A stretch of 36,174 nt of DNA. It comes from an uncultured Pseudomonadota bacterium (GTDB lineage: Bacteria > Pseudomonadota > Gammaproteobacteria > Enterobacterales > Succinivibrionaceae). Below are positions 8,970-17,247 of the stretch, piece after piece. Each line of letters starts with the position of its first letter. The stretch's first letter is position 1. Made by a program: the position numbers and the translations under genes. Under the pieces are notes generated by a model. The model was not told the DNA's origin. It saw only the letters and a list, made by a program, of their open reading frames with translations, and did not search any database. The stretch covers positions 1 to 36,174 of the forward strand of contig ONPL01000013.1 of assembly GCA_900319705.1 (NCBI GenBank). Reading direction: 5' to 3'.

Positions 8970-9917
8970 ATGTCAGACCTGGAATCTGCACTGGACTGGA
9001 TTGTAGATCCCTTAATGAAGAGTATGGATTTTGAGTGCACAAGCAGGCAGATCAAGCTGATGAATGAGATCCGCAAGAACTACCAGAGTGCCATCAATGA
9101 CAAATCCCAGCTTTACATTGAGGCCATTGAATCAATTCCTGTTCCTCTGTTTATGAAGGACAGTCAGCTTAATGTGGTGTTTTCCAACCGTGCCTTCGAT
9201 CGCATCTACAACAGTTATCTCAAGCAGGATCTTGATATATTCTCCGGGATTGTTGAACAGGAGAAAACTCTTCTGATGGAGCCGGCGGGACAGATCCTGA
9301 AGATTATGCAGCTTGCCAACCTGGGCATAAGCTACTGGGGCTCCCATGTTAAGTATACCGATTACAGCGGAGTGGTGCAGAATTATATTGCCGGTACCCT
9401 GAGGGTGTTTTCAAGTGAGGAGGAGCTTAAGCTCAACATTGCCTACCTGCAGGAGCAGCTGGCCCGTTTCTCTCTTTCTGACGAAATTACCGGGATCGGC
9501 AACCGCAATTTTGCCATTTCCAATCTGGAAAGTTTCATCAACAATCATCTGCGCTACGAGGAGAATTTTTCAATTGTTCTGATCAAGGTTGATAATCTCG
9601 GTGAAATCAGCAGAAAATTCGGCAATACTGAAGGAAACTACACCCTGCTGGCTATCGCCCAGAAACTAAGATCAAACCTGCGCAGCGGAGATGTCGCCAC
9701 CCGCTATACCGATGATCAGTTCCTGGTGCTGGTAAAGGATCGCAGACCGTCCAATGTCGGGTACGTAGCTGACAGACTGCGCAAGGAACTACACAAGATC
9801 AGTTTTGATACCCCGCATCCGCTTAAAGTCAGTATCGGTGTTGCCTGCCATAATGTCGGCGAAAACAAGGAGGAACTGCTGAACAAGGCGATGGATGACA
9901 TGAGACCGGTAGATTAG
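8970..9917 (+). CDS. PAS-GGDEF protein with a degenerate catalytic motif
   Basis: A 315-residue protein with a PAS-like segment (about 48-145, starting YIEAIESIPVPLFMKD), a short helix, and a GGDEF-fold domain (about 165-312, starting with SDEITGIGNRN). The signature that gives the family its name reads TDDQF at 247-251 (RYTDDQFLVLV). The two glycines needed to place GTP and the acidic metal-binding residue are changed, so diguanylate cyclase activity is unlikely. It may instead bind a nucleotide or act as a protein partner. No transmembrane segment is seen. It follows the kinase by 144 nt and appears to have its own promoter. Fold assignment is firm; function is inferred. Confidence 0.83.
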   Translation: MSDLESALDWIVDPLMKSMDFECTSRQIKLMNEIRKNYQSAINDKSQLYIEAIESIPVPLFMKDSQLNVVFSNRAFDRIYNSYLKQDLDIFSGIVEQEKTLLMEPAGQILKIMQLANLGISYWGSHVKYTDYSGVVQNYIAGTLRVFSSEEELKLNIAYLQEQLARFSLSDEITGIGNRNFAISNLESFINNHLRYEENFSIVLIKVDNLGEISRKFGNTEGNYTLLAIAQKLRSNLRSGDVATRYTDDQFLVLVKDRRPSNVGYVADRLRKELHKISFDTPHPLKVSIGVACHNVGENKEELLNKAMDDMRPVD

Positions 9918-9983
9918 AACGTTTCACGCGGCGGCATGAGCCGCTGTTCCCTTTTCTTTTTCTCTCTTTAACTCAATGAAAAG

Positions 9984-10010
9984 AAAACTCCATCCCAGGG
10001 ATGGAGTTTT
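9984..10010. terminator. Bidirectional terminator between the GGDEF gene and asnA
   Basis: AAAACTCCATCCC (9984-9996) and GGGATGGAGTTTT (9998-10010) are perfectly complementary around a single base. The stem is flanked by an A-tract and a T-tract on each strand. It lies 30 nt past the asnA stop on the minus strand and 67 nt past the GGDEF gene on the plus strand. A weaker GC-rich hairpin precedes it at about 9931-9948. Confidence 0.88.
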
Positions 10011-10039
10011 AATTTGAGATTTGAGTTTTGTAATTGTTT

Positions 10040-11077
10040 TTAGAGAAGATGAATATCAAGTTTCTCGCATTCAGCTCTCATGTCATCAGGCCAGATACTT
10101 GCCTGGATTTCACCGACATGAGCCTTGTGCAGAAGAACCATACAGAGTCTGCTCTGTCCGATACCGCCGCCGATACTCAGCGGAAGTTCGTTGTTGAGAA
10201 GTTTCTGATGGAAATAAAGCTCTCTGCGTTCCTCTTTTCCTTCAATTCTGAGCTGTTCGAGCAGAGAAGTCTGATCTACGCGGATCCCCATTGAGGACAG
10301 TTCCACTGAACGGTCAAGCCATGGATACCAGATCAGAATATCACCGTTGAGGCCTTTCTTGCCGTCCTCGTTCGGTGTTGACCAGTCATCATAGTCAGGA
10401 GCACGGCCGTCATGTTTTTCGCCGTTGGACAGCTTGCCGCCGATCCCCATCAGGAATACAGCACCGTATTTTTTACAGATTAAATCCTCACGTTCTTTAG
10501 GAGATTTGTCAGGATACATCTGCAGCAGATCCTCGCTGTGGACAAAAGTGATTTTTTCAGGCAGGAACGGTTTGAGCCCCTGGTAGTTTTCACAGGTAAG
10601 ATATTCAGTTCTTCTGATGGCCGAGTAGATCCTTTCAACCACGCTCTTAAGAAAGCTGATGGTACGCTGTTCTCTGGTGATTACAGCCTCCCAGTCCCAC
10701 TGATCCACATACAGCGAGTGAAGGTTGTCCAGTTCCTCGTCAGCTCTGATGGCGTTCATATCAGTGTAGATACCGTTGCCCGGTTCGATATGATGTTCGG
10801 CAAGTGACAGACGTTTCCATTTTGCCAGAGAGTGAACAACTTCGGCCCTGGATTCATTTAAATCTTTGATAGGGAAAGAAACAGGTCTTTCAACTCCGTT
10901 GAGATCATCGTTTATACCGAGACCGTTAAGTACGAACAGAGGTGCGGTTACACGTCTTAAGTGAAGTTCTGTTGCAAGGTTAAGCTGAAAGAAATCCTTG
11001 ATCATTTTAATACCGTGTTCGGTAGAGTTGCGATCAAGAACGCAGGAAAAATTTACCGGTTTGATTAATTTACTCAT
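10040..11077 (-). CDS. asnA: Aspartate-ammonia ligase (asparagine synthetase A)
   Basis: Makes asparagine from aspartate, ammonia and ATP in the cytoplasm; structurally related to class II aminoacyl-tRNA synthetases. The 345-residue protein is slightly longer than the 330-residue E. coli enzyme. Recognisable family stretches include DLNGVERPVSF near 58-68, HSLAKWKRLSL near 82-92, LYVDQWDWE near 121-129, and the C-terminal GGGIGQSRLCMVLLHK near 303-318. The start ATG follows a GGAAGAGA ribosome site. The next gene upstream on the same strand is asnS, so asparagine synthesis and tRNA charging sit side by side, but a terminator after asnS suggests separate transcripts. Ammonia dependence suits an ammonia-rich gut habitat (inference). 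Confidence 0.96.
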   Translation of the reverse strand: MSKLIKPVNFSCVLDRNSTEHGIKMIKDFFQLNLATELHLRRVTAPLFVLNGLGINDDLNGVERPVSFPIKDLNESRAEVVHSLAKWKRLSLAEHHIEPGNGIYTDMNAIRADEELDNLHSLYVDQWDWEAVITREQRTISFLKSVVERIYSAIRRTEYLTCENYQGLKPFLPEKITFVHSEDLLQMYPDKSPKEREDLICKKYGAVFLMGIGGKLSNGEKHDGRAPDYDDWSTPNEDGKKGLNGDILIWYPWLDRSVELSSMGIRVDQTSLLEQLRIEGKEERRELYFHQKLLNNELPLSIGGGIGQSRLCMVLLHKAHVGEIQASIWPDDMRAECEKLDIHLL

Positions 11078-11332
11078 TTTTTTTCTCTTCCCTGATAATT
11101 CGGTGATTATCTTCTATCAACTGTGCCGCGGTCAGGATTTTTTTCCGTTCTTCAGACAGTTGATTTCTTCTAAATTGTCTTTATTAATTCCGTTCCGAGA
11201 TTGTTTTGATCTCCATCTCTTTAATAATAATAAATTTTTTAACAAAATTCTATAGAAAACAAATAAAACTAACGAAAAATGTATTTTAACTTAATTTTTT
11301 ATTAAAAATTGACGGTTTGAATTAATAAAAAT
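11078..11332 (-). promoter_or_regulatory. AT-rich upstream region of asnA
   Basis: About 255 bases, very AT-rich from 11218 to 11332. It must contain the asnA promoter, because asnS is terminated just upstream. No strong promoter pair or AsnC-type site was picked out by eye. The short frames here have no supporting features. Confidence 0.4.
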
Positions 11333-11358
11333 AAAAAATCCGTGCCGGAGCACGGATT
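11333..11358 (-). terminator. Intrinsic terminator after asnS
   Basis: AATCCGTGC (11337-11345) and GCACGGATT (11350-11358) form a perfect 9-bp stem with a 4-nt loop. On the minus strand it is followed by T residues (the A-run at 11333-11338), 40 nt past the asnS stop. Confidence 0.9.
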
Positions 11359-11397
11359 GAGACCGGATTATACCCGCAGTTGGGGAATTTACCGGTA

Positions 11398-12798
11398 TTA
11401 GAATTCTGCGTTTCTAGGAGTTCTCGGGAACGGAATAACGTCGCGCACATTGCCCATGCCGGTTACATATACAACCAGACGTTCAAAACCGAGACCGAAA
11501 CCGGAATGAGGAACAGAGCCGTATCTTCTCAGATCTCTGTACCACCAGTAGTTCTTAGGATCAAGATTGAGTTCAGCCATGCGTTTGTCGAGTTTTTCGA
11601 TATCGTCCTCACGCTGTGAACCGCCGATGATTTCACCGATCCCCGGTGCAAGCACATCCATTGCGGCAACAGTCTTTCCGTCTTCATTGAGTTTCATGTA
11701 GAATGCCTTGATATCCTTCGGATAGTTCTTAACAACCACAGGCGCCTTGAAGTGTTCCTCTGCAAGATATCTTTCGTGTTCAGACTGGAGATCCATGCCC
11801 CATTCCACGTCGTATTCGAATTTTCTGCCGCAGTTTTTCAGAATTTCAACTGCATCGGTATAGTCAACCTGGGCAAAATCGGATTTGCAGAAATCCTGCA
11901 GTCTGGTGATTACGTTGCTGTCAACGCGCTCTTCGAAGAATTTCAGATCGTCCATTCTTTCGGTCAGAACCGCATTGAAAACGTATTTAAGCATTCTTTC
12001 AGCCAGGGCGGCATTATCGTTAAGATCATAGAATGCAACTTCAGGCTCGATCATCCAGAATTCAGCCAGATGACGGGTGGTGTTGGAGTTTTCCGCTCTG
12101 AAGGTAGGACCGAAGGTGTATACCTTTGAGAAGGCGCAGGCATAGGTTTCGGCGCACAGCTGGCCGGATACGGTCATGAATGATTCCTTGCCGAAGAAGT
12201 CCTTGTCATAGTCAATCTTTCCGTCTGCTGTTCTAGGCGGATTTTCCAGATCCAGGGTGGTAACACGGAACATTTCACCGGCACCCTCACAGTCAGAGGC
12301 GGTGATGAGCGGGGTTGACACCCACATGAAACCTTCAGACTGGAAGAAACGGTGGATTGCCTGGGCCAGGGTGTTTCTGACTCTCATTACCGCACCGATG
12401 ATGTTTGTTCTAGGTCTGAGGTGGGCGTATTCACGCAGATATTCGATGGTGTGTCTCTTGGCGGACATCGGATAGGTGTCCGGATCTTCAACCAGACCTA
12501 CCACCTGAACCTCATCAGCCTGGATTTCGTATGCCTGACCCTTACCCTGGGATTCGGCAAGTTTTCCGGTAACCACTACGGAGCATCCGGTGGTAAGTTT
12601 TAAAACTTCGGAGTAATTATTGAGGGTATTTGGAACCACGGCCTGAATAGGATTGAAGCATGAACCGTCGTGAACGGCCAGGAATGAAATGCCGGCTTTA
12701 GAATCTCTTCTGGTTCTAATCCAGCCGCGTACGGTAACAAGATCACCAACTTTTAATTTGTTATCAATCAGTACGTCTTTAACTGATACGATACTCAT
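11398..12798 (-). CDS. asnS: Asparaginyl-tRNA synthetase
   Basis: Class IIb aminoacyl-tRNA synthetase charging tRNA-Asn. The 466 residues equal the E. coli length. An N-terminal OB-fold anticodon-binding domain (about 15-105, with [12 protein letters not shown]) is followed by the catalytic core. Class II motif 2 is [19 protein letters not shown] and motif 3 is [15 protein letters not shown] near the C-terminus. GGAG stands 8 nt before the ATG. An extended -10 promoter lies about 40 nt upstream on the minus strand. The direct enzyme suggests no need for amidotransferase-made Asn-tRNA, consistent with free asparagine from the adjacent asnA. Confidence 0.98.
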   Translation of the reverse strand: MSIVSVKDVLIDNKLKVGDLVTVRGWIRTRRDSKAGISFLAVHDGSCFNPIQAVVPNTLNNYSEVLKLTTGCSVVVTGKLAESQGKGQAYEIQADEVQVVGLVEDPDTYPMSAKRHTIEYLREYAHLRPRTNIIGAVMRVRNTLAQAIHRFFQSEGFMWVSTPLITASDCEGAGEMFRVTTLDLENPPRTADGKIDYDKDFFGKESFMTVSGQLCAETYACAFSKVYTFGPTFRAENSNTTRHLAEFWMIEPEVAFYDLNDNAALAERMLKYVFNAVLTERMDDLKFFEERVDSNVITRLQDFCKSDFAQVDYTDAVEILKNCGRKFEYDVEWGMDLQSEHERYLAEEHFKAPVVVKNYPKDIKAFYMKLNEDGKTVAAMDVLAPGIGEIIGGSQREDDIEKLDKRMAELNLDPKNYWWYRDLRRYGSVPHSGFGLGFERLVVYVTGMGNVRDVIPFPRTPRNAEF

Positions 12799-12837
12799 TT
12801 TAATTCTCCAAAAATATTAAATAAAAAACTGCGTGAT

Positions 12838-12846
12838 ATTCTATCA
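12838..12846 (-). promoter_or_regulatory. Candidate extended -10 promoter of asnS
   Basis: On the minus strand TGATAGAAT (12846 down to 12838) matches the extended -10 form TGnTAnAAT. No good -35 is visible, as is allowed for extended -10 promoters. Predicted transcription start is about 12831, 33 nt before the asnS ATG. Confidence 0.5.
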
Positions 12847-12928
12847 AAAAATTGCGGATTCTTGTAGTTTAACGCAAAAAAGATCAGAGTAAAAAACGGA
12901 GGGTGCTGTATCCGCAACTGCTGTTAAT

Positions 12929-12950
12929 ACGAGCACATCGGCTCGTTTTT
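12929..12950 (+). terminator. Terminator-like hairpin upstream of corA
   Basis: ACGAGC (12929-12934) and GCTCGT (12941-12946) form a perfect 6-bp stem followed by TTTTT, oriented to stop plus-strand transcription. No plus-strand gene lies between the divergent asnS start and this point, so what it terminates is unknown. It could end a short leader RNA or block stray transcription into corA. Confidence 0.55.
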
Positions 12951-12971
12951 CTAGTTTATGTTATTCTTTTA

Positions 12972-12980
12972 TGCTATACT
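12972..12980 (+). promoter_or_regulatory. Candidate extended -10 promoter of corA
   Basis: TGCTATACT fits the extended -10 form TGnTATAnT. It lies 42 nt before the corA ATG and just downstream of the hairpin at 12929-12950. The gene has a strong GGGAGGA ribosome site. Confidence 0.55.
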
Positions 12981-13021
12981 TAGCCCGTTTTTGAGGCGCT
13001 TGTTTTTTCTGGGAGGATTTT

Positions 13022-13978
13022 ATGATTACAGCTTATCTGCTTAATAACAAAGTTCTCAGCGTTATTAATCTTACTGTTGAAAACACCATTCCGGAAAATA
13101 CCATCTGGCTTGATATCTACAAGCCGGAGGATGATGAGCGTCTGTGGATTAAAAATCTCTTTATCAGCGAGGTTCCTGAAGAGGAGGAACTGGACGATAT
13201 CGAGGCTTCATCCCGTTTCTACCAGGACAAGGAGGGTGTTCACATCCTGTCCCTGTTCCCGCAGAGGATCGGTAATGAGACCAAAGGTGTGAACGTGTCG
13301 TTCACTCTCAGAAACGGCCTGCTTCTTTCACTGCGTGAAGAGGATATCGGCGTGGTGCGTCTGTTAAGACAGTACATGCGTCAGAATCAGATTGAAATCA
13401 GCAATGCCGTCGATATTCTGCTTGAACTCCAGAGTCTTAAAATTGAATATCTGTCCGACCTTATCGAAGACAGTTTCGACAGCCTTGATGATGCATCCGA
13501 CAAGGTCCTGCAGGGTTCCAATGCCACAGCACTTCAGGAAATGATGAAGGAACTGATGTTCCAGCATCAGGCCTGCACCCATATTCATATGGCGCTCGGT
13601 GATACCAGACGAGCCCTCAGATATCTGAGAAAAGTATTTACCAGCAGTCTTCAGACCAGTGAAAGGGAGGAGATTGACGAGGCTCTGCACGATATTGAGT
13701 CACTGCTGCCGAATACGCAGTTCCTGTTCGATAAAATCGACTTCCTGCTTCAGTCAGCCATGGGATTCACCAACCTGCAGCAGAACAGTATTATCAAGAT
13801 TTTCTCCGTGGCCGCGGTTGTGTTCATGCCGCCGACATGGATAGCAAGTATTTACGGTATGAACTTTGTCCATATACCGGAACTGCAGTGGATGTTCGGT
13901 TACCCGTTCTCCATCGGACTGATGATCTTTTCAGCCTTCGCCACATACCTGTTTTTCAGAAAGAAAGGGTGGCTGTAG
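13022..13978 (+). CDS. corA: CorA magnesium/cobalt transporter
   Basis: Homopentameric inner-membrane channel for Mg2+ (also Co2+ and Ni2+). The 318 residues compare with 316 in E. coli. A long cytoplasmic, mostly helical and acidic N-terminal region is followed by two C-terminal membrane segments (about 258-277 and 293-313). Between them is the diagnostic pore motif GMN at 279-281 (YGMNFVHIPE), and a basic tail RKKGWL ends the protein. A strong GGGAGGA ribosome site and an extended -10 precede it. The next gene begins 31 nt downstream and may be cotranscribed. Confidence 0.96.
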   Translation: MITAYLLNNKVLSVINLTVENTIPENTIWLDIYKPEDDERLWIKNLFISEVPEEEELDDIEASSRFYQDKEGVHILSLFPQRIGNETKGVNVSFTLRNGLLLSLREEDIGVVRLLRQYMRQNQIEISNAVDILLELQSLKIEYLSDLIEDSFDSLDDASDKVLQGSNATALQEMMKELMFQHQACTHIHMALGDTRRALRYLRKVFTSSLQTSEREEIDEALHDIESLLPNTQFLFDKIDFLLQSAMGFTNLQQNSIIKIFSVAAVVFMPPTWIASIYGMNFVHIPELQWMFGYPFSIGLMIFSAFATYLFFRKKGWL

Positions 13979-14009
13979 CTTGAATATTTATAAGGAATAG
14001 CTTTTTGGT

Positions 14010-14990
14010 ATGACTGTTATTAAAAACAAACTAGTTTCATTTCTCATTGTTCCGATTCTGTTATCATCCGTTTACAGTGTACAGGCTGCCAACGAGTTTG
14101 AAAAATTTGAAAACGCCAGTATTCCTGCTTCATATGAAAAACTTCAGGTAAGAAACAACAGTCATTTCAGTACCTCCGGTTACGATATCTATGCCCATAC
14201 CGCCGATGAACTAGGGGAACAACTCCTGGAAAATGCACCGAGCAGCGGAAGAGATATAAAATCAGTGTCTCTGCTTCAGCTGTCAATCAACTGGAATATT
14301 AATGATCAGCAGAACGAGGACTACTGTGAGCTGATCGGGGTGGATATTAATTCTGAAACAGATTTTATTGTACCTAACTGGGTTATGGACGAGGATGTTT
14401 CCGATGAAAATGCCGAGATCTGGTATAATTTTCTTGAAGCTCTTACCGCCTATCAGGAAAAAAACAAGCGAATCATAAACAAGCATCTTGATCGTTTTGA
14501 AAAGAAGATCCGTGAGATCAAACCTGCTGTACTCTGCAGTGAACTCGAAGCTACCATCAACGGTACCGGCAACTCCGTGATTGAGAGTATCAATCAGGAA
14601 ATCAATGCTCTCCAGTATGAAACCCAGAACGGAAGTCTGGTAAAAAATCTCAAATATCCGGTGCTGAAGGCGCCTAAACAGGAACAGAAAAAAACTGAGA
14701 CCGTAAAGGAAGAGAAGAAGCCTGAGACATCAAAGGATCAGAAGAAGCCAGAAGCATCAAAGGAACAGAAGAAACCTGAAGCATCAAAGGATCAGAAGAA
14801 GCCGGAGGCAGTAAAGGAAGAGAAAAAGCCGGAGGCTCCGAAGGAACAGAAAAAAACTGAAGAAAAGAAGTCTGAGCCGGCAAATGAACAGAATAAGAAT
14901 GTTGCGGTAAAAGATCAGAAAAAACCTGAAATCTCAGAAAACGGTAATCGTGTTCTGATCCGTAGCGGCAACAAAAACAAATTTGAATAG
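14010..14990 (+). CDS. Secreted DUF922-like protein with lysine-rich repeat tail
   Basis: A 326-residue exported protein of unknown role. Residues 1-27 form a signal peptide with a likely cut after VQA. Residues about 30-215 resemble DUF922 (COG5661, predicted secreted zinc protease): a tryptophan at the start of the core (INWNIND), a VPNWV element, W..FLEAL before the helix, a C..LEATING stretch, and YETQNGS where the family has a D..T.HG end. The zinc-binding HExxH-like motif expected after FLEALTA reads YQEKNK, so the metal site appears lost. The tail contains six 9-residue units of the form KPEASKDQK (nt 14691-14852) plus degenerate copies. It follows corA by 31 nt, possibly in one transcript. 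The fold assignment is from memory of the pattern and is moderate. Confidence 0.6.
   Translation: MTVIKNKLVSFLIVPILLSSVYSVQAANEFEKFENASIPASYEKLQVRNNSHFSTSGYDIYAHTADELGEQLLENAPSSGRDIKSVSLLQLSINWNINDQQNEDYCELIGVDINSETDFIVPNWVMDEDVSDENAEIWYNFLEALTAYQEKNKRIINKHLDRFEKKIREIKPAVLCSELEATINGTGNSVIESINQEINALQYETQNGSLVKNLKYPVLKAPKQEQKKTETVKEEKKPETSKDQKKPEASKEQKKPEASKDQKKPEAVKEEKKPEAPKEQKKTEEKKSEPANEQNKNVAVKDQKKPEISENGNRVLIRSGNKNKFE
14691..14852 (+). repeat. Six tandem 27-bp repeats encoding K-P-E-x-x-K-E/D-Q/E-K
   Basis: In-frame units start at 14691, 14718, 14745, 14772, 14799 and 14826. They encode KTETVKEEK, KPETSKDQK, KPEASKEQK, KPEASKDQK, KPEAVKEEK and KPEAPKEQK. The unit is strongly charged, likely extended, and prone to copy-number change. 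Confidence 0.9.
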
Positions 14991-15110
14991 CGACTGTGTC
15001 AGAACGGACCGGACTGTCTAATCCTGCGTTAGTTTTGTGACAGAAACAATATGAACTCCGGCACAGTAATTTTTTGGAAATAATATTAAAATGCTCCATG
15101 TGAAAAAATT

Positions 15111-15139
15111 TTGGATGTATGGAGTATACGGATTATAAA
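15111..15139 (+). promoter_or_regulatory. Candidate fabB promoter
   Basis: TTGGAT (15111-15116), a 17-nt spacer and TATAAA (15134-15139). The start would be near 15146, 30 nt before the fabB ATG, whose ribosome site is AAAGG at 15161-15165. No clear FabR or FadR operator was seen. Confidence 0.5.
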
Positions 15140-15175
15140 TCACTTCATTATCATTAAAGGAAAGGTTAAAGACTT

Positions 15176-16393
15176 ATGAAGCGCGTTGTTGTAACAGGTA
15201 TCGGTATTGTATCCTGCATAGGCAGTACCGTTGAGGAAGTAGCAGATTCATTGAAAAACGGCCGTTCCGGCATCACAGCCTCGGAACAGTTCAAGGAAAT
15301 GGGAATGCGTTCTCAGGTTTGGGGTAATATAGATCTTAAACTTGAAGAACTGATTGAACGCAAGGTTTTGCGTTTTATGGGAAAGGCTGCCGCATATTCC
15401 TATCTGGCAATGAAACAGGCTGTAGAGGATTCTGGTCTGACCGAAGATCAGATTTCCAACGAAAGAACCGGTCTAATCTGCGGTTCCGGCGGAGCTTCGT
15501 CAAGTGATCAGGTCCTGGCATGTGATACTCTGAGAGAAAAGGGAGCGAAGCGTGTAGGTCCATACATGGTTCCTCGTATAATGTCATCCACCACCTCTGC
15601 CTGTCTGGCTACACCTTTCAAAATCAAAGGTATCAACTATTCCATCAGTTCAGCATGCGCAACATCAGCTCACTGTATCGGCAATGCCATGGAGCAGATC
15701 CAGCTTGGTAAACAGGATGTAATGTTTGCCGGCGGCGGTGAGGAGTGCAACTGGACTTTGGCCTGTCTGTTTGACGGAATGGGTGCTCTTTCCACCAAAT
15801 ACAATGATCAGCCGCAGACCGCTTCACGTCCGTATGATGAATCACGTGACGGATTTGTTATTGCAGGCGGTGCAGGTATGCTGGTACTTGAATCTCTTGA
15901 GCATGCCCTGGCCCGCGGTGCCAAGATTTATGCTGAAATAACCGGTTACGGTGCAACCTCCGACGGTTTTGACATGGTTGCCCCTTCCGGAGAAGGTGCG
16001 CTGCGCTGCATGAAGATGGCTATGGCAAATCTAGGTGACAGAAAGATCCAGTATATCAATACCCACGGAACTTCAACACATGTTGGCGATCTCAAGGAGG
16101 TTGAGGCAATGAAGAACGCCTTCGGCGACAGTCTTCCTAAGTTCTCCTCCACCAAATCAATGACCGGTCACTCTCTGGGTGCCGCCGGTGTTCAGGAGGC
16201 TATCTACTCACTGCTGATGCTCAGAGACGGATTTATCGCTCCTACCATCAATGCCGTGAATCTTGAGGAGCCGTTCAAGGGACTTCCGCTGGTAACCAGT
16301 ACTGAATACACCGAACTAGATACAGTAATGTCCAACAGTTTCGGATTCGGCGGAACCAATGCGTGCCTGGTGTTCAGCAAATATAAGGCCTGA
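15176..16393 (+). CDS. fabB: 3-oxoacyl-[ACP] synthase I
   Basis: Ketoacyl-ACP synthase I, elongating acyl chains by condensation with malonyl-ACP and needed for unsaturated fatty acid synthesis. The 405 residues match the family. The catalytic triad is C161 ([11 protein letters not shown]), H297 ([11 protein letters not shown]) and H332 ([10 protein letters not shown]). The C-terminal [13 protein letters not shown] motif is complete. FabB rather than FabF is supported by the [10 protein letters not shown] and [13 protein letters not shown] stretches and by lack of a neighbouring acpP. It is probably monocistronic, between its own promoter and a terminator at 16420-16444. Confidence 0.95.
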   Translation: MKRVVVTGIGIVSCIGSTVEEVADSLKNGRSGITASEQFKEMGMRSQVWGNIDLKLEELIERKVLRFMGKAAAYSYLAMKQAVEDSGLTEDQISNERTGLICGSGGASSSDQVLACDTLREKGAKRVGPYMVPRIMSSTTSACLATPFKIKGINYSISSACATSAHCIGNAMEQIQLGKQDVMFAGGGEECNWTLACLFDGMGALSTKYNDQPQTASRPYDESRDGFVIAGGAGMLVLESLEHALARGAKIYAEITGYGATSDGFDMVAPSGEGALRCMKMAMANLGDRKIQYINTHGTSTHVGDLKEVEAMKNAFGDSLPKFSSTKSMTGHSLGAAGVQEAIYSLLMLRDGFIAPTINAVNLEEPFKGLPLVTSTEYTELDTVMSNSFGFGGTNACLVFSKYKA

Positions 16394-16419
16394 TCCCGGA
16401 ACAATCTGATTTTCTTTAT

Positions 16420-16444
16420 AAGGATCTCTTGCGGGATCCTTTTT
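16420..16444 (+). terminator. Intrinsic terminator after fabB
   Basis: AAGGATC (16420-16426) pairs with GATCCTT (16435-16441) and runs into TTTTT. A competing pairing exists between GATCCCG at 16392-16398, overlapping the end of fabB, and CGGGATC at 16432-16438. That pairing would exclude the terminator. Confidence 0.75.
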
Positions 16445-16480
16445 AATATTTTTTTAGGTCGGAAATATAAGGACGTTCAG

Positions 16481-17185
16481 GTGGCTGAAGCAAAGAGACT
16501 TGATAAATTTTTAAGTGAATGTTTTGAACTTAGCCGTTCAATCATCGGTAAAGAGGTTCGTGCAAAACATGTAAGTGTCAACGGCGAGGTTCAGCGGGAT
16601 CCTGCATTCAAAGTTTATGTAGGGGATCATGTTGCCCTTGGTGACGTGGAGGTTGAGGTCTACGACAAACTGTATTTCATGGTGAACAAACCTGCCGGCT
16701 GTGTCTGTGCCAATGATGATCCAAACTATCCGATTGTGTTCTCCTATATTGAGGAATTCGGAATTCACGGCTGCCACTGTGTGGGCAGACTGGATCTCGA
16801 CACCACCGGACTGATCCTGATTACCAATGACGGACAGTGGTCCCACCGGATTGCATCTCCGAAACATCACTGCGGAAAGGTATATGAGGTTACTCTGGCG
16901 GAACCGGTGACTCAACAGCAGATTGCACAGCTGGAAAAGGGAATTCTGCTCAACGGAGAAAAAAAGGAAACCGCACCTGCAGTGGTGACGGTAAGAGATC
17001 CTCTTCATATCGAGCTGAATATTTTTGAAGGTAAATATCATCAGGTCAAGAGAATGATTGCCGCCGTAGGCAACGAGGTAACGGCACTCAACCGGATCAG
17101 TATCGGTGCGCTGAAACTGGATCCGGCCCTGGAGCAGGGGGAGTACCGGCCGCTTACAGAAGAGGAAATAGCTCTTTTCAGCTGA
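16481..17185 (+). CDS. rsuA: 16S rRNA pseudouridine(516) synthase
   Basis: Converts U516 of 16S rRNA to pseudouridine during small-subunit assembly. The 234-residue protein has an N-terminal S4-type RNA-binding domain (about 5-60, RLDKFLSECFELSRS) and a RsuA-type synthase domain with the catalytic aspartate D105 in GRLDLDTTGL. The GKYHQVKRM stretch near 185-193 is typical of the RsuA/RluB/E/F group. The start is a GTG at 16481 with AAGGA 7 nt upstream. RluB, RluE or RluF are possible, but length and the single S4 domain favour RsuA. Confidence 0.88.
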   Translation: MAEAKRLDKFLSECFELSRSIIGKEVRAKHVSVNGEVQRDPAFKVYVGDHVALGDVEVEVYDKLYFMVNKPAGCVCANDDPNYPIVFSYIEEFGIHGCHCVGRLDLDTTGLILITNDGQWSHRIASPKHHCGKVYEVTLAEPVTQQQIAQLEKGILLNGEKKETAPAVVTVRDPLHIELNIFEGKYHQVKRMIAAVGNEVTALNRISIGALKLDPALEQGEYRPLTEEEIALFS

Positions 17186-17247
17186 GATAACAGAACATTC
17201 TGATCCGCAGGATCGGGAAAGGAAATTAAATATTTTAAGGGGTATTT

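Noticed and set aside
14691..14852. Direct repeats considered as a CRISPR array
   Set aside because: Units are contiguous, have no spacers, and keep the reading frame of a protein.
14674..15099. Minus-strand open frame of 141 codons over the repeat tail
   Set aside because: Created by the 27-bp repeats read backwards (serine/leucine/proline repeats); no ribosome site or promoter.
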